Shown here: positions 33,245 to 42,278 of the stretch, in pieces
Layout: each line of letters opens with the position of its first letter
How positions within the stretch are numbered: the stretch's first letter is position 1
Program-made: the position numbers and the translations under genes
Origin: Flavobacterium lipolyticum
Lineage (GTDB): Bacteria; Bacteroidota; Bacteroidia; Flavobacteriales; Flavobacteriaceae
DNA: 64,000 nt
NCBI RefSeq assembly: GCF_020905335.1
Contig: NZ_JAJJMN010000001.1
Coordinates: forward strand, 806,001-870,000
Direction of reading: 5' to 3'
The notes under the pieces: generated by a model
Told to the model about the DNA's origin: nothing
Databases searched by the model: none
What the model saw: only the letters and a program-made list of their open reading frames with translations

Positions 33245-33349
33245 AAAACCTGAAACTTGAAACCTGAAACTTAAAACTTAAAACCTGAAACTTAAAACCT
33301 GAAACTTGAAACCTGAAACCTGAAACTTGAAACCTGAAGCTTAGAATTT
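33245..33349 (+). repeat. Heptamer array, AAACCTG/AAACTTG/AAACTTA type
   Basis: Fifteen consecutive 7-base units (33245-33349), mostly RAAACYT, end at the stop codon of the alpha/beta hydrolase gene (33349-33351, minus strand). The unit differs from the AACTCAT arrays but has the same period and the same tendency to abut a gene end. Confidence 0.92.
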
Positions 33350-34008
33350 TAATTTTCTAAAATGATCGAAGGCAGATTCTCGTTGAGCCATTTGTATTTA
33401 TTAAGAATCATAATATGTGTTCCTCCTTTGACTACAATGCAGCTATTAATATACTTTATAGGAAAAACATCATCCTGATCTCCGTGAATATGAATCACTT
33501 TAGGATCGATTTCACTTCTGTTCCATAAAATAATCGATTCGACCGCCCATTGCAAATAATTGAGATCTCGTACCGCGAGAAACTTTTCATACAACTTAAT
33601 ACGTTTGTTTACTTTTTCTCCAAAAGAATATTTCGCCAGATTTTCGATATTCAAAATTAACTTCATCGGAATGAGCTTATAGGCTTTTGTTGTTTTTCCG
33701 ATTTTCATTCGTCTTGGAAATTCTTTATTACTTCTTACACTCGAAATAATAATTACTTTTCGGGCATTAATATGTTTTGCTATTTCCTGAACCAGAACAC
33801 CTCCGAAAGAAACCCCTACCAGGACCGGATTCTCATGTTTAATGTTTTTAGAAATTCGAAGAGCATAATCTGACAAAGATTCTTTCGGCTGCGGAATCTC
33901 CCATTCCAGCAAACACATTTCAAAAACAGACTCGTCTAAACTGATTCTCTCAAAAATAGCGGGACTAGCCGCAAGACCGGGCATAAAGTATACAGGAATT
34001 TTACTCAT
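33349..34008 (-). CDS. Alpha/beta hydrolase
   Basis: The 219-residue protein has an alpha/beta-hydrolase core: the oxyanion strand VYFMPGLAASPAIFERI (5-21), the nucleophile elbow VGVSFGGVLVQE (Ser about 69), the acid loop HIHGDQDDVFP (about 174-184) and the catalytic His in GGTHIMI (about 196-202). All three catalytic residues are in place, so it is probably active. It has no signal peptide and the substrate is unknown. Its stop codon touches a heptamer repeat array. Confidence 0.85.
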   Translation of the reverse strand: MSKIPVYFMPGLAASPAIFERISLDESVFEMCLLEWEIPQPKESLSDYALRISKNIKHENPVLVGVSFGGVLVQEIAKHINARKVIIISSVRSNKEFPRRMKIGKTTKAYKLIPMKLILNIENLAKYSFGEKVNKRIKLYEKFLAVRDLNYLQWAVESIILWNRSEIDPKVIHIHGDQDDVFPIKYINSCIVVKGGTHIMILNKYKWLNENLPSIILEN

Positions 34009-34298
34009 TTGACTGCAAGAGAATTTAAGGTTACCGCTTTTTTTAAGCTAAAATTACTTTTTTTAGCGATATCCAATGCAAATCTTACACCATAAATTAC
34101 TCCACAAACCAAACAAAAGCAGTAAACATGCACAATTCAGAGCTATTTCAGGGGAATAAAAAATAATTTTATATTGAAAATCAATTGATTAACTTTGCAA
34201 TCCCGTTAACTTATATTGAAACATTTTTTCCAGAATGTTCTTTATAAAATTACCAAATGTTCTTTTCTATTATTTTTTTAAATTCAATCCCCCAAAAC
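34009..34298. other. Intergenic region with one promoter element
   Basis: This 290-base divergent gap is AT-rich. TAACTTTG at 34190-34197 on the plus strand fits TAnnTTTG and could serve the N-acetyltransferase gene about 100 bases downstream. I found no other structure. Confidence 0.45.
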
Positions 34299-34610
34299 AT
34301 GACAAATATGGAACACATTGAAACTATGGAAATCAAAGACAATACTTTTGCAAGACAATTTGAAACCATAGTCCCTGAAGGCTTACTTTCTGTGGAGTAT
34401 TCTTTTCAGGAAAAGAAAATTTTCTTAACCAAAATCAACTCCCCTGAAGGCTTTGATAATCCAGCTACAATTGACACTTTACTAAAAGGCATCATGGAAG
34501 TTGTTAGCGAAAAGAAATTCCGAATAATGCCTATCCATCCAAAAATTGTATTGTTTATTAAAAAGAATCCGGAATACAAAGAGTTACTTCCTCCGGGAAT
34601 CCGCATTTAG
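34299..34610 (+). CDS. GNAT-like N-acetyltransferase, YjdJ/Gcn5-related short type
   Basis: The start is placed at ATG 34299 (MTNMEHIETMEIK); an upstream ATG at 34257 adds hydrophobic residues not seen in the family. The 103-residue protein fits the compact acetyltransferase family (PF14542 type): EGLLSVEYSFQEKKIFLTKI, then PATIDTLLKGIMEVVSEKK and RIMPIHPKIVLFIKKNPEY. The final conserved stretch corresponds to the CoA-binding helix region. The substrate is unknown. Its 3' end overlaps the convergent permease gene by 4 bases. Confidence 0.8.
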   Translation: MTNMEHIETMEIKDNTFARQFETIVPEGLLSVEYSFQEKKIFLTKINSPEGFDNPATIDTLLKGIMEVVSEKKFRIMPIHPKIVLFIKKNPEYKELLPPGIRI

Positions 34611-36037
34611 AAATCCCCAATTAACCGGAGCCACAACCCTCCTATCACCATATAAATAAAGAGCATAACCAGACCGGTTATCAAACCTTTGACCCACCAG
34701 CTTTTCAGGTCGACATAACCGCTTCCGAAGAAAACTGGTGCCGGCCCATGTCCGTAATGGGTTAAAGTTCCATATAGAGAACCCACAAACCCCAACATAA
34801 AAGCCAACAGCAAGCCCGGAATTCCAAGTGAAATTCCAACACCCAATAACGCAGCATACATGGCAGCCACGTGAGCTGTTGCACTTGCAAAAAGGTAATG
34901 ACTAAAAAAGTATACCAATACAATAATAGGAAATGCCATTTGCCAGCTTAAACCTCCTATTTCAGCTTTTACCACATCGCTAAACCAGCCAATAAATCCA
35001 AGTTCATTGAGAGAACTTGCCATCATCACCAAAACCGAGAACCACACTATAGTATCCCAGGCTCCTTTTTCGGCTTTTACATCATCCCAGGTTAATACCG
35101 AAGTCAGCAATAAAATAACCAAGCCGATAAAAGCAGTAGTTGTCGCGTCAATAGAAAACAGATCACCAGTCATCCAAAGAAACAACAGAATAAAAAAGGT
35201 TAACAGCATCATCCATTCGTTTCGCGTGATCGCTCCCATTTCTTTTAGTTTCTGAGCTGCAATTTGCGGAGCATCTCCTGTTTTTTTCAATTCCGGCGGG
35301 TATATCTTGTACAACACCAAAGGAATTACAAAAAAAGCGACCAGACCCGGAACTATCGCTGCTGTTGCCCACGAAATCCAGCTAATTTTAATCCCAAGAT
35401 TCAACGCAAACTTCTGACACATTGGGTTACTTGCCGTTCCTGTTAAAAACATTGATGATGCGATCAGATTTGCATTGTAACTGCTCAGGGTAAGATACGA
35501 TCCTAATTTTCGATGTGTTTCAGGCTGATCCGGCATCGAACCAAAACTCATCGACATTGATTTCATAATAGGGTAAATAATCCCCCCTCCTCTTGCCGTA
35601 TTACTGGGCACTGCCGGAGCCAAAACCAAATCGGCAAGTCCAAGGCCATAAGCCAGTCCAAGTGAACTTTTCCCAAATATCCTGATAAACAAAAAAGCAA
35701 TTCTGTTCCCCAAACCTGTTTTGATAAATCCTCTCGCAATAAAAAACGAAATTCCGATAAGCCAAATTACCTTATCACCAAAGCCTTTCAAAGCCAAAGT
35801 GATTGATTTTCCGGCATCTCCAGGAGCCAGTACCTGTGTAAAAGCGGTTAATGCAATCGCAATCATACACATAGTGCCCATAGGGGCCGCTTTTAAAATG
35901 ATTCCAAGAATAGTAGCCACAAAAATGGCAAACAAATGCCAGGCTTCTGCAACAACACCATCCGGTGCCGGAATAAACCAAATTGCAACTCCAACGGCAA
36001 GTGTAATCAGGGTTTGAGGTATTTGTACTTCTTTCAT
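34607..36037 (-). CDS. DASS (SLC13) family anion permease
   Basis: The 476-residue inner-membrane protein has about 12 helices and the DASS signatures. SNTARGGGIIYPIM (about 144-157) and SSYNANLIASSMFLTGTASNP (split by a loop near 190-210) form the first substrate site. FASATAHVAAMYAALL and GTLTHYGHGPAPV form the second. It resembles 2-oxoglutarate/malate and citrate/succinate exchangers. It probably moves dicarboxylates or sulfate, which sequence alone cannot separate. A porin gene lies 20 bases upstream, giving a two-membrane uptake pair. Confidence 0.88.
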   Translation of the reverse strand: MKEVQIPQTLITLAVGVAIWFIPAPDGVVAEAWHLFAIFVATILGIILKAAPMGTMCMIAIALTAFTQVLAPGDAGKSITLALKGFGDKVIWLIGISFFIARGFIKTGLGNRIAFLFIRIFGKSSLGLAYGLGLADLVLAPAVPSNTARGGGIIYPIMKSMSMSFGSMPDQPETHRKLGSYLTLSSYNANLIASSMFLTGTASNPMCQKFALNLGIKISWISWATAAIVPGLVAFFVIPLVLYKIYPPELKKTGDAPQIAAQKLKEMGAITRNEWMMLLTFFILLFLWMTGDLFSIDATTTAFIGLVILLLTSVLTWDDVKAEKGAWDTIVWFSVLVMMASSLNELGFIGWFSDVVKAEIGGLSWQMAFPIIVLVYFFSHYLFASATAHVAAMYAALLGVGISLGIPGLLLAFMLGFVGSLYGTLTHYGHGPAPVFFGSGYVDLKSWWVKGLITGLVMLFIYMVIGGLWLRLIGDF

Positions 36038-36057
36038 AAAAAGGAAATTAAATTGTG

Positions 36058-37191
36058 TTATAGACGAAGTTGTAACTGAAGCAGGAATAGATTATCATTA
36101 TAAAATGAGGTGTCAGGAATATTTTTATCGAAACGATCTATTTCAAATCCCAATTCTATTCGTCCCGTATACGCTTTTCCAAATTCAAGACTCAACATAG
36201 GCGTATACGTCTGACGTACATTTGAATTGACTTTATAATTATTGTCAAACGATTCAAAACGACAGGACAGTTCCAGTGAAGTTAACTTTTTATAATCGAC
36301 CAAGTATCTCAAATTAGGCAAAAAGTAAATTCCCCGCATTTGATAATCGTCAACATTTGACGTTCTCGCATCTGCCGGTAATGAAAAATACAAATTATGA
36401 TTGGTTCCCTGCTTGTATTCAATCTGCAAATCAAAAGTCAGCCTGTCAGTAAGTTTAAAGTCACTGGTAATATCAATCCCTAAAGCAAAAACTTTCTGAT
36501 TGGATCTTTTCCCGATTCCACCATTTAAGCCCAGATTAATCTTATGTTCCTTAGACAGACCAAAACCCCATCTGGTTGTATACAATTTTCCGTTATCATT
36601 ATCTTTTTCCTGATTTTTTCCGTTACCATTTAAAACAGAAACTGCATAGTTAACCGGAATCTTTCCAATATCAAAAGCTCCCGTTGCCGAAGCTCCAATC
36701 TGAAAACTTGTCCATCCGTTTTTACCAAACTCATAGTACTGATTGGAAAAATCAAATGACTTTATAATATCAACAGGAACCAACTCTTCAATACCAAATG
36801 CAGGACGGAACTGACCACCTGTCAAGGCTAAATATTTACTGAAAGTATATTTTCCATAAGCATTTTCAAGAACTTTAGATTTGGGATCAGACTTAAAATC
36901 GGCAAGATTTACGAGAATTACGACTTCTGTAGCTTCGCTTAATTTGGTATTGAGTCCAACACGCATTCTTTTAATATCAAAGGAGCTTTGTGTTACTTCA
37001 CCCGTAGAATGATGAACTCCCAAAACATCTACATTTTTTCCGGTGTTTTCCAAGTAACGTGCCTGTAGAAGGCCTTTGAACTGAAATTGTGGATATTTAA
37101 CCTCACTTTCTTTATCAGCGGCTGTTTGCGCATTCATAAAAAATGACGTTATAAAGAGAAAAATAATTTTTAGTAGTAGCGTTTTATTCAT
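36058..37191 (-). CDS. Outer-membrane porin, OprP/phosphate-selective family
   Basis: The 377-residue protein has a signal peptide (about 1-21, ending MNAQ) and a 16-strand-type barrel that ends LLQLQLRL. Family marks include FQFKGLLQARYLE, SFDIKRMRVGLNTKL, AYGKYTFSKYLALTGGQFRPAFGIE and a long YYEFGKNGWTSFQIGASATG stretch. Such porins carry phosphate, polyphosphate or other anions. Being 20 bases upstream of the DASS permease suggests shared substrate, most likely a carboxylate or inorganic anion. Confidence 0.83.
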   Translation of the reverse strand: MNKTLLLKIIFLFITSFFMNAQTAADKESEVKYPQFQFKGLLQARYLENTGKNVDVLGVHHSTGEVTQSSFDIKRMRVGLNTKLSEATEVVILVNLADFKSDPKSKVLENAYGKYTFSKYLALTGGQFRPAFGIEELVPVDIIKSFDFSNQYYEFGKNGWTSFQIGASATGAFDIGKIPVNYAVSVLNGNGKNQEKDNDNGKLYTTRWGFGLSKEHKINLGLNGGIGKRSNQKVFALGIDITSDFKLTDRLTFDLQIEYKQGTNHNLYFSLPADARTSNVDDYQMRGIYFLPNLRYLVDYKKLTSLELSCRFESFDNNYKVNSNVRQTYTPMLSLEFGKAYTGRIELGFEIDRFDKNIPDTSFYNDNLFLLQLQLRL

Positions 37192-37235
37192 AAATGCTGT
37201 AAATCAAAAATTAGCTTAATATTTATAATCTAACC

Positions 37236-38426
37236 TTACCTCCTATTGGCACCAGAACCACGATTGGAAGCTGGTGGCGCTGCCATACTTCTATTACCTG
37301 CCGGTCGGGTCGCGGGACGTGTTACCGGCCGGGTCGTTGGTCTTGTAGTTGGGTTTGTTGGCCGATTCACGGGTTGAGATGGTCTTACCGCTGGTCGGGT
37401 TGATGGATTTGTTGGCCGATTCTCTGGCCGAGATGGTCTCGCCTCTGGTCGGGTTGATGGATCTGTTGGGACCACCGGTCTCGTCGTTGACGGATTTGTC
37501 GGACGTGTTACCGGTCTTGTTGACGGATTGACGGGACGAGTGGTAGCGGGTCTCGTTGTTCTTGTATTGGTAACCGGAGCAGGTCTCTTATAATCCCTTC
37601 CGTTATAAGTTGCATTATAACGACCGCTGGTTCTATAATTTCGAACTACAGCCGATGAATTTCTTCTGGTTGTATAATTATTATAATAACGCTGGTTTCT
37701 TATAGTGATCGTTCTTCTGTAATAAGGATTTCTATAGTAATGCCCGTGATATCCCCAATAATCATGATAATAAACCGGACGCCACGGACGCCAATAAGGA
37801 GGGTAATATCCCCAATACCACGGAGATCGGTACACTACATATACAGGAGAAAACAAGTACAATACAACCGGCCATACGTTTATGTTTGTTGTCACATAAC
37901 CCGGATTACCGGCTGTTGTATTATAATTATTGATTGTATTATTATTTACAATTACGGGAGCATCTCCTTTATATCCGGGATTAGGTGTTCCGGCTGCAGC
38001 ACCTGAAGGCTCTACAATATAATTTTTGCCATACAAATCCTTATCTCCTATGATCTGAACATGTACATTATTCTTTTTATCTTTATCTACCTCAATAACG
38101 GCAACGTCCTGCTTTTCTGTACTGCTTACCGCCACCTGAAGTACAATCACATGTGTATTCCCTTTCTTTTGACTTTCGATTTCGATATAATCAATCTCGC
38201 CATCATTATTCAAATCCAGATTATTCACCTTACTATCCTGTTCATTTAAAACTTTTTCAAAATCTTCTAAAGTTTTTGATTTCTGAAAGACGTCTAAAAC
38301 AGCATACAAATTAAGATTATCTCCCGGCAAACCTAAAGCAACAGGTTCGTTATCAGTTTGAGAAAACAATGGCAAACTAAACAAATAGGCTATCAAAACT
38401 ACCAAAAATAAAAAACTCTTTTTCAT
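37236..38426 (-). CDS. Exported protein with aromatic and Arg/Pro/Thr repeat regions
   Basis: The 396-residue protein has a signal peptide (about 1-24). Residues 40-150 are a soluble domain with an EF-hand-like loop (DLNNDGEIDYIEIE). A Tyr/Trp/Pro-rich stretch follows (about 200-250, WYWGYYPPYWRPWRPVYY). From about 290 it is nearly all TRP/NPSTRP/RPTNPSTR repeats, very basic, to the end. No membrane anchor or sorting domain is visible. The repeats suggest polyanion or cell-wall binding, which is a guess. The DNA of the repeat region is itself repetitive, so slippage is possible. Confidence 0.75.
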   Translation of the reverse strand: MKKSFLFLVVLIAYLFSLPLFSQTDNEPVALGLPGDNLNLYAVLDVFQKSKTLEDFEKVLNEQDSKVNNLDLNNDGEIDYIEIESQKKGNTHVIVLQVAVSSTEKQDVAVIEVDKDKKNNVHVQIIGDKDLYGKNYIVEPSGAAAGTPNPGYKGDAPVIVNNNTINNYNTTAGNPGYVTTNINVWPVVLYLFSPVYVVYRSPWYWGYYPPYWRPWRPVYYHDYWGYHGHYYRNPYYRRTITIRNQRYYNNYTTRRNSSAVVRNYRTSGRYNATYNGRDYKRPAPVTNTRTTRPATTRPVNPSTRPVTRPTNPSTTRPVVPTDPSTRPEARPSRPENRPTNPSTRPAVRPSQPVNRPTNPTTRPTTRPVTRPATRPAGNRSMAAPPASNRGSGANRR

Positions 38427-38570
38427 GTTAAAAATAAGTTAATTTGGAAATACATTTACTAAGGTATGAAAAAACAGACAAACTCCAATGCAAGCCGATA
38501 ACTTTCTGTAATACAAGTATAAAATACTAAAAAAGTTCTAATCACTGTTTACTTTTTAATTCCTTCAACC

Positions 38571-38602
38571 TTGATAATGTAAGACTTATATTCTTAACTT
38601 TG
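38571..38602 (+). promoter_or_regulatory. Promoter of the exporter operon
   Basis: TTG (38571-38573), 21 bases, and TAACTTTG (38595-38602) match the consensus, about 90 bases before the tolC-like start. Confidence 0.7.
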
Positions 38603-38693
38603 TAATAATCGCTATTTCGATTCCTTCCCATTTCTTGTACTATCTTACAAAACCTGTTTCATGATTTGTCTAATAACAGAAATAAAAATTGTA

Positions 38694-40076
38694 ATGAAAA
38701 AACACTTACTCCCTTTTCTTTTTTTTCTTTCTTTCCACTCTGTACAAAGTCAGATTGCAGTTTCTTCAACTCTGGAAGAAGCCATTCAGAAGGCTATTGA
38801 AAAAAGTACTTCATTAAAAAATAAAGATTTAGATATTGAAAAATTAAATCTTCAGGAGAAAGGCGTCTGGAACAAATACATTCCAACAATTGAAGCCAGT
38901 GCCTTATATTCATATTTTGACAACAAACTCACGGTCGATCTTCCTACGGCTACCATTCCAATTGTAAACTATCCTTTGTTTGACGGAAAAACCGCTTTTA
39001 AAAACTATGGCAACATTTTTACAGGAAGTGTCATGGCCAAAACGGTACTATTCAGCGGCATGCAAATCCCAAACGGAGCAAAAGCCATCAAAGAGAAAAC
39101 GAAGGGAACGGTATTTTTAAAAGAAACCGAAAAAGATGCCATCACAAAAGAAGTCATCAACACTTTTGACCAACTGGAGCTGCTAAAGGAAATAGACAAA
39201 CTTATTAAAGAAAGTGAAAACCGACTGGATATGGAAACCAAACGTGTTACAAAAGCAATTGAACAAGGACTTGCTATTCCGTATGACAGAGATAAGATCA
39301 AACTAGCGGCACTGGAACTTTCCTCCAAAAAAATTGAACTGGATGGAAAACGAAAACTAATTTATAAAAAAATTCAATATTTAACCGGCTATTCGATTAC
39401 CGAGATAGATCATGTTCAATATACCTTAACACCTTATCTGATTACGGACGAGAAATTAAGCACACAAAACAAGCAGGAAGTAAAAGCTTTAGAATCTTTC
39501 AAATCAGCTTATGAATATTTATTAAAAAAGGAAAAAGGAACTTACTTACCCACACTCGGAGCTTTTGGAGGTGTATCCTATTCCAGTTTATTCAATGCCA
39601 ATGCAACGACTCCCATTGTTACAGGAATCAATCAGGCCTTAAATTTAGGCCTTAATGAACTGACCATAAGTCAGAACTGGGTCGTGGGAGCAGCTATGAA
39701 ATGGGAAGTCTTTTCCGGTTTTGAAAGAAAACACAAAGTACACGAAGCGAAGATTAACATTGAACAGGTACAAAATCAAATTGATGATACGAAAGAAAAA
39801 CTTGAACTGCTTCTTGAAAAAAATCTTGTTGATTATACGGTTCTGACTCAAAAAATAGACATCACCCAGCAACAGGAAAAAGTCGCCAGTAATAATTTGA
39901 ATCTGGCTATAAAACAATACAAAGAAGGCCTCATCAACATATCGGAACGACTTGAAGCAGAAAACGATTCTTATAAAGCGGCAGTAAACAAAACCACCAC
40001 TTTAATCGAGCAAAGACTTGCTGCTATTGAAACCATAATTGCCACTGGCGATCTGTCGAAAAAACTATCCAAATAA
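38694..40076 (+). CDS. TolC-family outer-membrane efflux protein
   Basis: The start is ATG 38694 (MKKHLLPFLFFLSF), which begins a signal peptide; the longer frame from 38661 only adds charged and hydrophobic residues. The 460-residue protein has the repeated TolC pattern: SSTLEEAIQKAIEKSTSLKNKDLDIEKL at the first half, and NLNLAIKQYKEGLINISERLEAENDSYKA in the second half. Long coiled-coil helices and barrel strands between them are as expected. It is followed by a membrane-fusion protein and a permease, so it is the outer-membrane exit duct of that exporter. Confidence 0.92.
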   Translation: MKKHLLPFLFFLSFHSVQSQIAVSSTLEEAIQKAIEKSTSLKNKDLDIEKLNLQEKGVWNKYIPTIEASALYSYFDNKLTVDLPTATIPIVNYPLFDGKTAFKNYGNIFTGSVMAKTVLFSGMQIPNGAKAIKEKTKGTVFLKETEKDAITKEVINTFDQLELLKEIDKLIKESENRLDMETKRVTKAIEQGLAIPYDRDKIKLAALELSSKKIELDGKRKLIYKKIQYLTGYSITEIDHVQYTLTPYLITDEKLSTQNKQEVKALESFKSAYEYLLKKEKGTYLPTLGAFGGVSYSSLFNANATTPIVTGINQALNLGLNELTISQNWVVGAAMKWEVFSGFERKHKVHEAKINIEQVQNQIDDTKEKLELLLEKNLVDYTVLTQKIDITQQQEKVASNNLNLAIKQYKEGLINISERLEAENDSYKAAVNKTTTLIEQRLAAIETIIATGDLSKKLSK

Positions 40077-40088
40077 AAGTTCTGTTTT

Positions 40089-41042
40089 ATGAAAAAAGCA
40101 ATCATTAGCACCACAATCATTTTTCTTTTCGTAGCCTGTCAAAAGACAGAAAAAGGAAATTTAATTCAGGGGAAAATAGAAAAGGAACAAATTGCCGTTG
40201 TGAGTAAAATTCCGGGCAAGATTTTAAAAATATGGGTCAAAGAAGGCGATTTGGTTCAAAAAGGAGACACGCTCGCCGTTTTGGATATTCCCGAAGTAGA
40301 CGCTAAAAAAAGTCAGGCCGAAGGAGCTGTTGTCTCAGCAAAAGCCCAATACAAAATGGCTGTAAAAGGAGCCACGGAAAACCAAATCAAGCAATTGGAA
40401 GCTAAAAGAACGGGGCTGAAAGAACAATACGAATTTGCTCAAAAATCGATCAGACGACTGACCAACATGCTCAAAGATTCTCTCATATCACAGCAAACTT
40501 ATGATGAAACTTTCGCCAAATATCAGGGCGCACAAGCACAATATAACGCTGTTGTCGCGGAATTAGACGACGCTAAAAAAGGAGCCCGAATCGAACAGCA
40601 AACGATGGCACTCGGACAACAGGACCGGGCACTTGGCGCTTTACAGGAAGTAGAAACTGCAGACAAGGAACGCTATATCATTGCTCCGCAAAATATGAGT
40701 ATCGAAACCATCACCTTAAATCTTGGCGAACTGGCCCTACCCGGTTATACTTTGTTTAATGGTTATATCGATAACAGCATTTATTTTCGCTTTACGATTC
40801 CCGAAAATCAATTGGGAGAATTTAAAAAAGGACAGGAAATTACCGTTCATGTTCCCTATAAAAATGAAAACATAAAAGGAAGAATCTCAACGATAAAACA
40901 ACTGGGAGCCTATGGAAATATTGCTACGGCCTATCCTGATTATGAAATGCAGGAAAGCTTGTTTGAAATAAAAATTACACCTGTTAATATAGAACAAACC
41001 AAGGATCTGATTACAAAAACAACTGTCACCTTATCTCTTTAA
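40089..41042 (+). CDS. HlyD-family periplasmic adaptor (membrane fusion protein)
   Basis: The 317-residue protein has a lipoprotein-like signal (FLFVAC, Cys at about 17). A biotinyl-lipoyl-like half follows (KIPGKILKIWVKEGDLVQKGDTLAVLDIPE), then a coiled-coil hairpin (about 70-175), the second lipoyl half (RYIIAPQNMSIETITLNLGE) and a beta-barrel (ENIKGRISTIKQLGAYG). It bridges the inner-membrane permease and the TolC duct. It starts 12 bases after the tolC-like stop and ends 2 bases before the permease. Confidence 0.9.
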   Translation: MKKAIISTTIIFLFVACQKTEKGNLIQGKIEKEQIAVVSKIPGKILKIWVKEGDLVQKGDTLAVLDIPEVDAKKSQAEGAVVSAKAQYKMAVKGATENQIKQLEAKRTGLKEQYEFAQKSIRRLTNMLKDSLISQQTYDETFAKYQGAQAQYNAVVAELDDAKKGARIEQQTMALGQQDRALGALQEVETADKERYIIAPQNMSIETITLNLGELALPGYTLFNGYIDNSIYFRFTIPENQLGEFKKGQEITVHVPYKNENIKGRISTIKQLGAYGNIATAYPDYEMQESLFEIKITPVNIEQTKDLITKTTVTLSL

Positions 41043-41044
41043 CT

Positions 41045-42202
41045 ATGCAAAATTTCTTTTCATTGCTTAAACGGGAATTTCAATTGTTTTGGAAAAACAA
41101 AGTCCTGAGAATCCTTTTTATCGGCGCACCTATTTTATATGGTGTTTTATTAGGCTACGTTTACGGAAAGGGCAAAGTTACCGACTTACCCATTCTTGTA
41201 GTCGATCAGGACCGTTCTGAACTAAGCTCAAAAGTCATTCAAATGTTTGAAGACAACGAAGTATTATCCGTCTCCTCCATTTTATACGACCAGAACAATC
41301 TTTCTAAACTTGCCATACAGAAAGATGCCACTTGCGTCGTTATCATTCCGAAAGATTTTGAAAAAATGACGCTCACCAAAAAATATCCTGAAATTACAAC
41401 TATCGTTAACACCTCTAATGTACTCACTGCTAACTATGCCTCAACAGCCATACAAATTTGCCTAGGTACTCTAAAGGCGGGAGTTCAGATCGAAACCTTA
41501 AGAAAACAAGGAGTTCCGGAAAACTTGCTTGCCTCCCAATATGAACCTTTCAAAACTACGTTTATCAAAAAGTACAACCGAAGTACTAATTATATGTATT
41601 TTCTCTGGCCGGGGGTTTTGGCGACTGTTCTTCAACAGGTTTTACTATTAGGACTGGCGCTTTCATTTGCATCAGAATTTGAGAATGGAACTTTTAAAGA
41701 CCTTGTGAAAAAATGCCCATCAATCTTAAAAATGCTAACTGTAAAAATCATTCCCTATCTGATCATGAGCTTTGGAATCTGGATCATTTACTGGCTTTTC
41801 ACTTTGTGGTTCCGACTGCCATTTTACGAAAACTTAGCCCCTCTTACTTTTATTGCCGGAATTTTTGTGCTGGCGGCTTCTTTCATCGGAATCCTGGTGA
41901 GCATCGTAGTTCCGAATCAGTTAAAAGCAACTGAGATTTTAATGGTAATAGCCACACCAAGCTTTATCTTAAGTGGTTTTACCTGGCCCTTAAGTCAAAT
42001 GCCACAGACAGTACAAGCCATTGCCAATGTAATTCCGCTCACCCATTTTTTACGAGCTTTCAGAATATTAATTATAGAGAACGGTACCTTTTCACAAACC
42101 ACAGCCTCTATACGCAACATGATCATCATTGGACTCGTGTGTGCCATAGCTGCCTACATTGCCTTATACTTTAAAAAGAAAGAAGCACTTAAAGAAATTT
42201 AG
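41045..42202 (+). CDS. ABC-2 type exporter permease (YhiI/YbhR-like)
   Basis: The 385-residue protein has an N-terminal helix (about 21-38), a long periplasmic domain (about 45-190) with DLPILVVDQDRSELSSKV and FEKMTLTKKYPEI, and five further helices. The ABC-2 signature region FILSGFTWPLSQMPQTVQAIANVIPLTHFL lies near 305-335. The usual partner ATPase is not in this operon: no Walker motif is encoded here, and the next gene is a divergent ABC-F protein. The ATPase must come from elsewhere or the transport is energised differently. Confidence 0.88.
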   Translation: MQNFFSLLKREFQLFWKNKVLRILFIGAPILYGVLLGYVYGKGKVTDLPILVVDQDRSELSSKVIQMFEDNEVLSVSSILYDQNNLSKLAIQKDATCVVIIPKDFEKMTLTKKYPEITTIVNTSNVLTANYASTAIQICLGTLKAGVQIETLRKQGVPENLLASQYEPFKTTFIKKYNRSTNYMYFLWPGVLATVLQQVLLLGLALSFASEFENGTFKDLVKKCPSILKMLTVKIIPYLIMSFGIWIIYWLFTLWFRLPFYENLAPLTFIAGIFVLAASFIGILVSIVVPNQLKATEILMVIATPSFILSGFTWPLSQMPQTVQAIANVIPLTHFLRAFRILIIENGTFSQTTASIRNMIIIGLVCAIAAYIALYFKKKEALKEI

Positions 42203-42221
42203 CTACTTTATTATGAGACAT

Positions 42222-42256
42222 AAAAAAAGCACAGAAAATTCAATTCCTGTGCTTTT
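42222..42256. terminator. Bidirectional terminator after exporter operon
   Basis: AAAAGCACAG (42225-42234) pairs with CTGTGCTTTT (42247-42256), with A- and T-runs. It separates the permease from the convergent ABC-F gene. Confidence 0.85.
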
Positions 42257-42278
42257 GTATCTTAAGAGTAAACGAAAA

